From: Linnemannia elongata
Lineage: Eukaryota; Mortierellomycota; Mortierellomycetes; Mortierellales; Mortierellaceae
NCBI GenBank assembly: GCA_036320915.1
Contig: JAXBDG010000003.1
Location: 868,001-932,000, forward strand
Length of the DNA stretch: 64,000 nt
Direction: 5' to 3'
Each line of letters starts with the position of its first letter. Position 1 is the stretch's first letter. The notes beneath the pieces were generated by a model that worked only from the letters and a program-made list of their open reading frames with translations, was not told the DNA's origin and did no database searches. The position numbers and the translations under genes are program-made. This document shows positions 59,482 to 64,000 of this stretch, piece by piece.

Positions 59482-62217
59482 CTTTTCTTTTCTTTTTGAC
59501 TTGTAGCTTTGCTTTTGCTCTTTTTGTTCTCTATGTTACCACTATTGATCGATGTCTGTCGAGTGAACTCTAGTTTCTTTTTGTCACATACCCCGCATGG
59601 GTTCAAAACGCGTGAGATGCTCGTATGACTCTTGCCTTGCTCTTGTTATGCTTTTCGATTATTTACTCCCAGATATCGGTTCCATCTATCCGCTGCTCGA
59701 CCACCATGGACTGACGAGACACGAGATTCACCTCAGATGCATGAAGGCCTTGAAAGGAAAGCTGCTGCACCAGCTAGAGACCGCCCAAATGGACAATGCC
59801 AGGTTAGATATCATCTTCTGTCTTGGTTGTTGCGTTAATATCAAGCTGTTGTTGTTGTTGGAGCAGCCTCGTCACCTTGACCACTACGCTAATGGCCACT
59901 CGTGAATTGATAGAGTCAACACACTTCTGGATTCCATGTTACCCTACATCGACGTAGAAGGACTTCAGGAACTGCCTCTCTGCCTCTTGGGGCGCTTCCC
60001 GGACAGGATGACCGACCCTATCATTGACAAGATCGGCAAAAGCGAGGAGCTCTTCAAGGCAAGTCCAGGAGATTCGTGCCGACTATTCCTCTCGACAATA
60101 CAGGACAATAGCTCGAAGCGCTTACACCCATCGCTCTTTTTCGGATGTTATCGATAGATCGCACCAAAGGTTGTACAGAGGAGAGTGTGGCTGTCGAACC
60201 CCAACAAGTTCCAGAACGACATCATTCCTATCGTCAAGGCGTACATGAATGATCCCGAGATTATTCGCATGTCCATGGAGATGAGCGCCGAGCAACCCAC
60301 AGTAGTCATCAACCAAAGGTACCAGAGTAGCGCCCTTTCTGTTATCTGACCATTGTACGTTTTTTTACTGTTAGCTTGATATGTCGGACTAATACACCTT
60401 GATTTTTCAAACACAATAGGCGAAGTCATGCGAGTATCAAGAAGCTCTTGGACTTCATTGGCGGCGATATGCAACTGTACAACAACGTCATGAACAGTCT
60501 TCGGTCACTCTTCGTTCTGACAAACGATGCCATTTACTGCACGCTGCGCTATGATGTGTTGATGGCGTGTCACGAAGCAAATATCAGAGCTGTAAGTTGA
60601 TTAGCTGGACAAACAGGACTGGCTTGCACTGTGATGGTGACGGAGGAAACTCGGCTTCTCACTGATAAGTTATAACTTTGCCAAACTCGGAAGTAGATTA
60701 CAACAAACGATCCGTCTCACGAACTAGTCTGGAATCTGGATGCCTGCAACAGAACATTGTCAATGGATGAACGTCGTGTGGAGAACATCCGCAAGTTCTT
60801 TGATAAGGTCGCCCGCGATGACCCTGTCCATGGGTGCGTGTTGGCGATTAAAGCCTCCATCTTTATAATCGAGGATGTGTCAATTTGTTGAGTGCATTGC
60901 TAACTCAAAGACTTTGTCTTTTCTGATAGTGATATTGCCATGATTCTGAATGACCCCTTCACCTCTAATATGATTGCCTCACGCCTTTTACAAATCATGA
61001 TCGAGGCCACTCAGACTGAGCGGTTTGGTCAGGTAAAGCAACCGTTCACACTGGAGACATTTGGACTCATCACACAGACATCCTAAAACATCCCTAGATA
61101 TCTAATGTTTTTCAACTGGCCTATGATTAAATAGGCTGAGAATACTACGATCTGGACTGCTACAATGCTCAACCTTGGAGCTCATGCGAGAAGAATTGTT
61201 CAACAACAAAAGTTCAGGATCCCCAAAGTGGAAGCAAACGTAACGGACAAGTTCATGTCGACGCTGAACAGCTATATCCTAAACGATGCTATCCGCAGTC
61301 TGAAGCAGGACTCGGAAGAACCTTATCAAATTGATGAGGTCGAATTTACCGAGGAGAATTTGGTGGCGCTCGATGATAGCGAAGTTGCCCGAAAGGTATC
61401 GAGGCGATCATACTGTTGCAAATGCGACCAATTCCCCCAAAGGCTCGTCGTAACCTAACCAATGTTGCATTTCCTTGTGAACCTGAACGTGGTAGCTCAT
61501 TTGTCATTACATCCTGAACAGGCTGGCACATATGGACGTCCAGGCTCTGTCAAAGGTCCTGCCCAACTTTGTCGCCAGCTTGAAGAGAAACGCCAATTAC
61601 GACTACCAATCAGAAGTCATGGACTCGTTTCACGTCACCTACCGGTCCTTCTTCCATTCTTTCGTGGGTATCCTCCTCCGCCAACATCAGATCACCCGCT
61701 TCTTGACGACGCGCAAGTGGCAGACCGTGATCATGAACGACTTTTTCTTGCCGTGCGCGGCGATCGATAGTGCTGCTTACGAGGAGGTGGTCAACTTCCT
61801 GTTGAACGCATTCCGGTTGGTTGCTTCGAGTGGAAGGGCAGGCTCTATCGGCGACAGCTTTTCTAATTTGGGCAGATGGCTCGAGACGCTTTACACCAAC
61901 CGCCCAGAATCCACCATCAGCGAGGAGAAGAATGTAAGCAGAGCATTCACTCTTGTTTCTGTCTTTATATTGGACCATTCACTTCATTTTAAAATTGTCA
62001 AGGAGGCGTGTCGGAGGCGCCTCCCTTTTTGATCAGAACTGGAATCTAATTTCGTTATCCTTTATGGCGCCTTTTCATGATACCATTTCATAGATCGCCT
62101 TGAGGGGCACATTTGCTCAAATCGTTTCAGATGCGGGAGTCTTCAGTGGTGGCCGTTACAAGATCCGTCAGGAGGACATCCCCACCGTCCTGCCATATGT
62201 CCAGGTAACGTTCACAG

Positions 62218-62257
<40 letters not shown>

Positions 62258-62367
62258 CTGTTTGATGATGTCCTTTGTAGCGCAAGAGAACATGACAGCT
62301 AATATGTTTGTTGTCTTCATGTTTCTAGCCTGTCTGGGCGGAGAGCCAGATGGACACCTCGTCCTGA
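59310..62367 (+). CDS. NELFB: Negative elongation factor subunit B (NELF-B/COBRA1) homologue
   Basis: Eleven exons: 59310-59415, 59673-59802, 59914-60058, 60158-60318, 60420-60591, 60697-60833, 60930-61032, 61135-61395, 61496-61933, 62094-62204 and 62329-62367, giving 600 residues (human about 580). It is colinear with human NELF-B throughout: IYPLLDHHGLTRHEIHLRC, VVQRRVWLSNPNKFQNDI, LYNNVMNSLRSLF with YCTLRYDVLMACHE, DPSHELVWNLDACNR, DIAMILNDPF and ALSKVLPNFVASL. Known role: NELF with DSIF holds RNA polymerase II in promoter-proximal pause; subunit B bridges NELF-C and NELF-E. Two introns are odd: the first donor is weak (AGTG|GTCTAA, or 59412) and intron 3 begins GC (AAG|GCAAGT). Introns 1 and 10 carry T runs of 31 and 36. 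Other NELF subunits are not in this window. Confidence 0.9.
59451..59481 (+). repeat. Intronic poly(T) tract in NELF-B intron 1
   Basis: Thirty-one T on the sense strand inside intron 1 of NELF-B. Located about 190 bases before the acceptor, so it is not the immediate polypyrimidine tract. Confidence 0.85.
60059..60157 (+). other. GC-AG intron in NELF-B
   Basis: The donor reads AAG|GCAAGT, a strong match to the rare GC-AG donor consensus, and the acceptor is GATAG. Joining gives EELFK-IAPKVVQRRVW, colinear with human NELF-B. No GT donor nearby restores frame and similarity. Confidence 0.8.
62222..62257 (+). repeat. Intronic poly(T) tract in NELF-B intron 10
   Basis: Thirty-six T on the sense strand within the 124-base last intron of NELF-B, so it fills about 30 percent of that intron. 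Confidence 0.85.
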
Positions 62368-62538
62368 AGAAAATGAAAGAAAGGGCTTGTTTGGATTTAT
62401 CAAAGAGAAACGGATGCACACAAACATCCAACAAAAAGAAAGCCAAATAAAATTCATTTTCGCGTTTGAGCAAATCTATGGGCGTTAGAATGGAATGTGG
62501 AATAACAATAAGATGATGGTATAGATAAAATCCCGGGT

Positions 62539-63273
62539 CTAAGGACCACCTGGGACGAGGAATAGGCCGGAAACAAAAGCCAAAACAAAGCACCATCCTA
62601 AGTCCCTGAGCCCCACTCTAGTTCCAGCTCCACTACTGCTCGTCGGCACTCTGGTTCCGCCGAGGGTCTCCTCACAGACCTGCTTCATGGCCTTGACATT
62701 CTGGTTGGTCACATTATAGAAAACATCTCTCAGGAACGCCTTCTGACCCGTGGAACGGAAACAGTTGCTACAGTCTTGCAGGGCTTCGATTTCTGATCCT
62801 TGGTTGCCGCTGTTGCAGAGGCAGTTGTAGAAGGGCAGGACTTGGGTGATGACGGTCAAGTTGACGGTTGCGGGAGGGATCAGGGCAGTGCAGTTTCTGA
62901 TGGCGGGGAATTCTTTTTGGCAGGCTACACAGGCGTCCGAGGTGGAGAAGATTGGGTTTGGAGGCTGGACTGGAGCTCCTTGAGTTCCTGGGGATGCGGG
63001 TGCTGGAGTACCGGGTGCGGTGCTTGGTGGTGTTGCTGGAGTTGAAGGAGGTGGTGGAATGGTGACTGGCGGTTGGTCTGGTGAGAGAGAAGATGGAGTA
63101 GGAGGTGAGGAGGGAGCTTGTTCGAGTTCTTCAGGACCTGAGTCTAGGTCTGAATCTGAATCCGAGTCGTCATTTTGACCATAAACGACGGATGTGAAGA
63201 GGCATGCGACGAGGAGGAGGATGAAGAGGAGGTGTGGTGATGAACGGCGGGTGTTGGACAATATTGAAACCAT
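62539..63273 (-). CDS. Small secreted, probably GPI-anchored cysteine-rich protein
   Basis: Single exon of 244 residues from ATG 63273 (MVSILSNTRR); the frame is open upstream, but this start gives a clean signal peptide (LLFILLLVACLFTSVVYG, cleavage near residue 32). Next come an acidic Asp/Ser stretch and a Pro/Thr/Ser-rich linker of about 70 residues, typical of heavily O-mannosylated wall proteins. A compact domain with eight Cys follows (CVACQKEFPAIRNC, then YNCLCN, DCSNC, VCEE) with three N-glycosylation sequons. The C-terminus is a small-residue region and a hydrophobic tail (CFVLAFVSGLFLV), as for GPI attachment. Likely location is the plasma membrane or cell wall. I do not recognise the family: eight Cys recalls CFEM domains, but the spacing differs. 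Confidence 0.72.
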   Translation of the reverse strand: MVSILSNTRRSSPHLLFILLLVACLFTSVVYGQNDDSDSDSDLDSGPEELEQAPSSPPTPSSLSPDQPPVTIPPPPSTPATPPSTAPGTPAPASPGTQGAPVQPPNPIFSTSDACVACQKEFPAIRNCTALIPPATVNLTVITQVLPFYNCLCNSGNQGSEIEALQDCSNCFRSTGQKAFLRDVFYNVTNQNVKAMKQVCEETLGGTRVPTSSSGAGTRVGLRDLGWCFVLAFVSGLFLVPGGP

Positions 63274-63910
63274 TGTGGATGAAAAGTAGGATAGGAAGTT
63301 GAGGGGAAGAGCAAGTTGTATCTGGAGGGAAGAGACGAACGAAGGTAAGAAGAAGGAAATAGAGTAAAGCAAGAAAAGGTGGAGATGGAGTGAACAGGTC
63401 AGTGCACGGTTTTATGGATCCTGGAGCCTACTTGTTTACTTTGCTTGCAGCAGCTGGCTAGGAACAATAGGATGCTAAAATTAGGTTCTCAGGGAATGCA
63501 GAAAGGATGGGATGGATGGAAAAAGTGAAGGAGCATCCTTAAAACAATTGCCTCCTGCCTACGAACGAATTGGGCCATGCATTTTTAACATTCAGCTGCT
63601 GCTTGTGAACAGTGAATACACGCCACCAAAAAGATAGGAAAAGTGAAAGAAACACGCGTTTAGAGGAGGTTCGCAAGGGATTAGGTGTTGTTACTGTTGT
63701 TGTTAGAAGGTATGGTGCTCGATACCCGTCGTCTTGTTGTTACGACTATCATTCATATCCCTTCTGATCCCTTCGGAATAAATTGGCTCAGTCAATAGCC
63801 GTCGTGCGTCTTTCGGAGTGTTTTACATGGATAGGTCTAGGGTTAGGAACGTTCACAAGGGGCTGAACGCGATTACCTCTTCTCCTCCCCAGAGGACAAT
63901 GACTGCTTTT

Positions 63911-63948
<38 letters not shown>

Positions 63949-64000
63949 CTTTCTTCCCTCCAGTGAGTAAGAAAAGGCTCACACTTTTCTTTCCTTTTGT
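63274..64000. other. Terminal intergenic region
   Basis: Upstream of the secreted protein gene, so it should hold its promoter. Contains a 35-base T run on the + strand (63914-63948). No further gene is recognised before the window ends. Confidence 0.5.
63914..63948. repeat. Poly(T) tract, about 35 bases
   Basis: Uninterrupted T run on the + strand near the right edge of the window, followed by a short C/T-rich stretch. No function can be assigned. Confidence 0.85.

Overview
The window reads as nuclear chromosomal DNA of a filamentous fungus. Its genes are split by short GT-AG introns and lie on both strands. Several families are typical of or limited to fungi: VID27, DUF3020, an Msb1/Mug8-like RhoGAP, a TOK-type potassium channel with eight membrane spans, and a DUF3712 vacuolar membrane protein. 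It also carries genes that the model yeasts lack or have simplified: a NELF-B homologue and a KDM4 demethylase that keeps an extended PHD and a Tudor-like domain. Together with the long homopolymer runs and purine microsatellites between genes, this suggests an early-diverging lineage such as Mortierellomycota or Mucoromycota. That placement is inference. I found no transposon, CRISPR array, prophage or convincing tRNA.

Layout, left to right: a 5'-truncated KDM4-type histone demethylase (+, 1-2275); a mitochondrial PPR protein (-, 2732-5178); a bifunctional-type PFK-2/FBPase-2 whose phosphatase catalytic histidine is replaced (-, 5523-7942); the XPF/Rad1 repair endonuclease (-, 8244-11945); an unrecognised helical protein of 281 residues (-, 12093-13601); VID27 (+, 13923-17121); a complete telomerase reverse transcriptase in 19 exons (+, 17694-23144); a DUF3020 protein (-, 23711-25805); a peroxisomal-type Lon protease (-, 26193-29520); a PHO80-like cyclin (-, 30367-32560); about 4.8 kb without a recognisable gene; a DUF3712/Tag1-like protein (+, 37410-40555); a Pho85-type cyclin-dependent kinase (+, 41541-43142); the Msb1/Mug8-like protein (-, 44337-49078); another 4.8 kb without a recognisable gene; a TOK potassium channel (-, 53891-58044); NELF-B (+, 59310-62367); and a small secreted, probably GPI-anchored, cysteine-rich protein (-, 62539-63273).

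The genes do not form one operon-like system; this is an ordinary mix of housekeeping and regulatory genes. Possible functional links are the Pho85-type kinase with the PHO80-like cyclin about 9 kb away, and two proteins tied to the vacuole (VID27 and the Tag1-like protein). Exon borders come from splice consensus, reading-phase consistency across every junction and continuity with remembered family sequences. No alignment or RNA data were available. The observations most worth following are the fungal NELF-B, the RHG-to-RNG change in PFK-2/FBPase-2, the reduced KDM4 architecture, the intact TERT with a serine insertion, the unrecognised 281-residue protein, and a small inverted-repeat block at 53620-53793.
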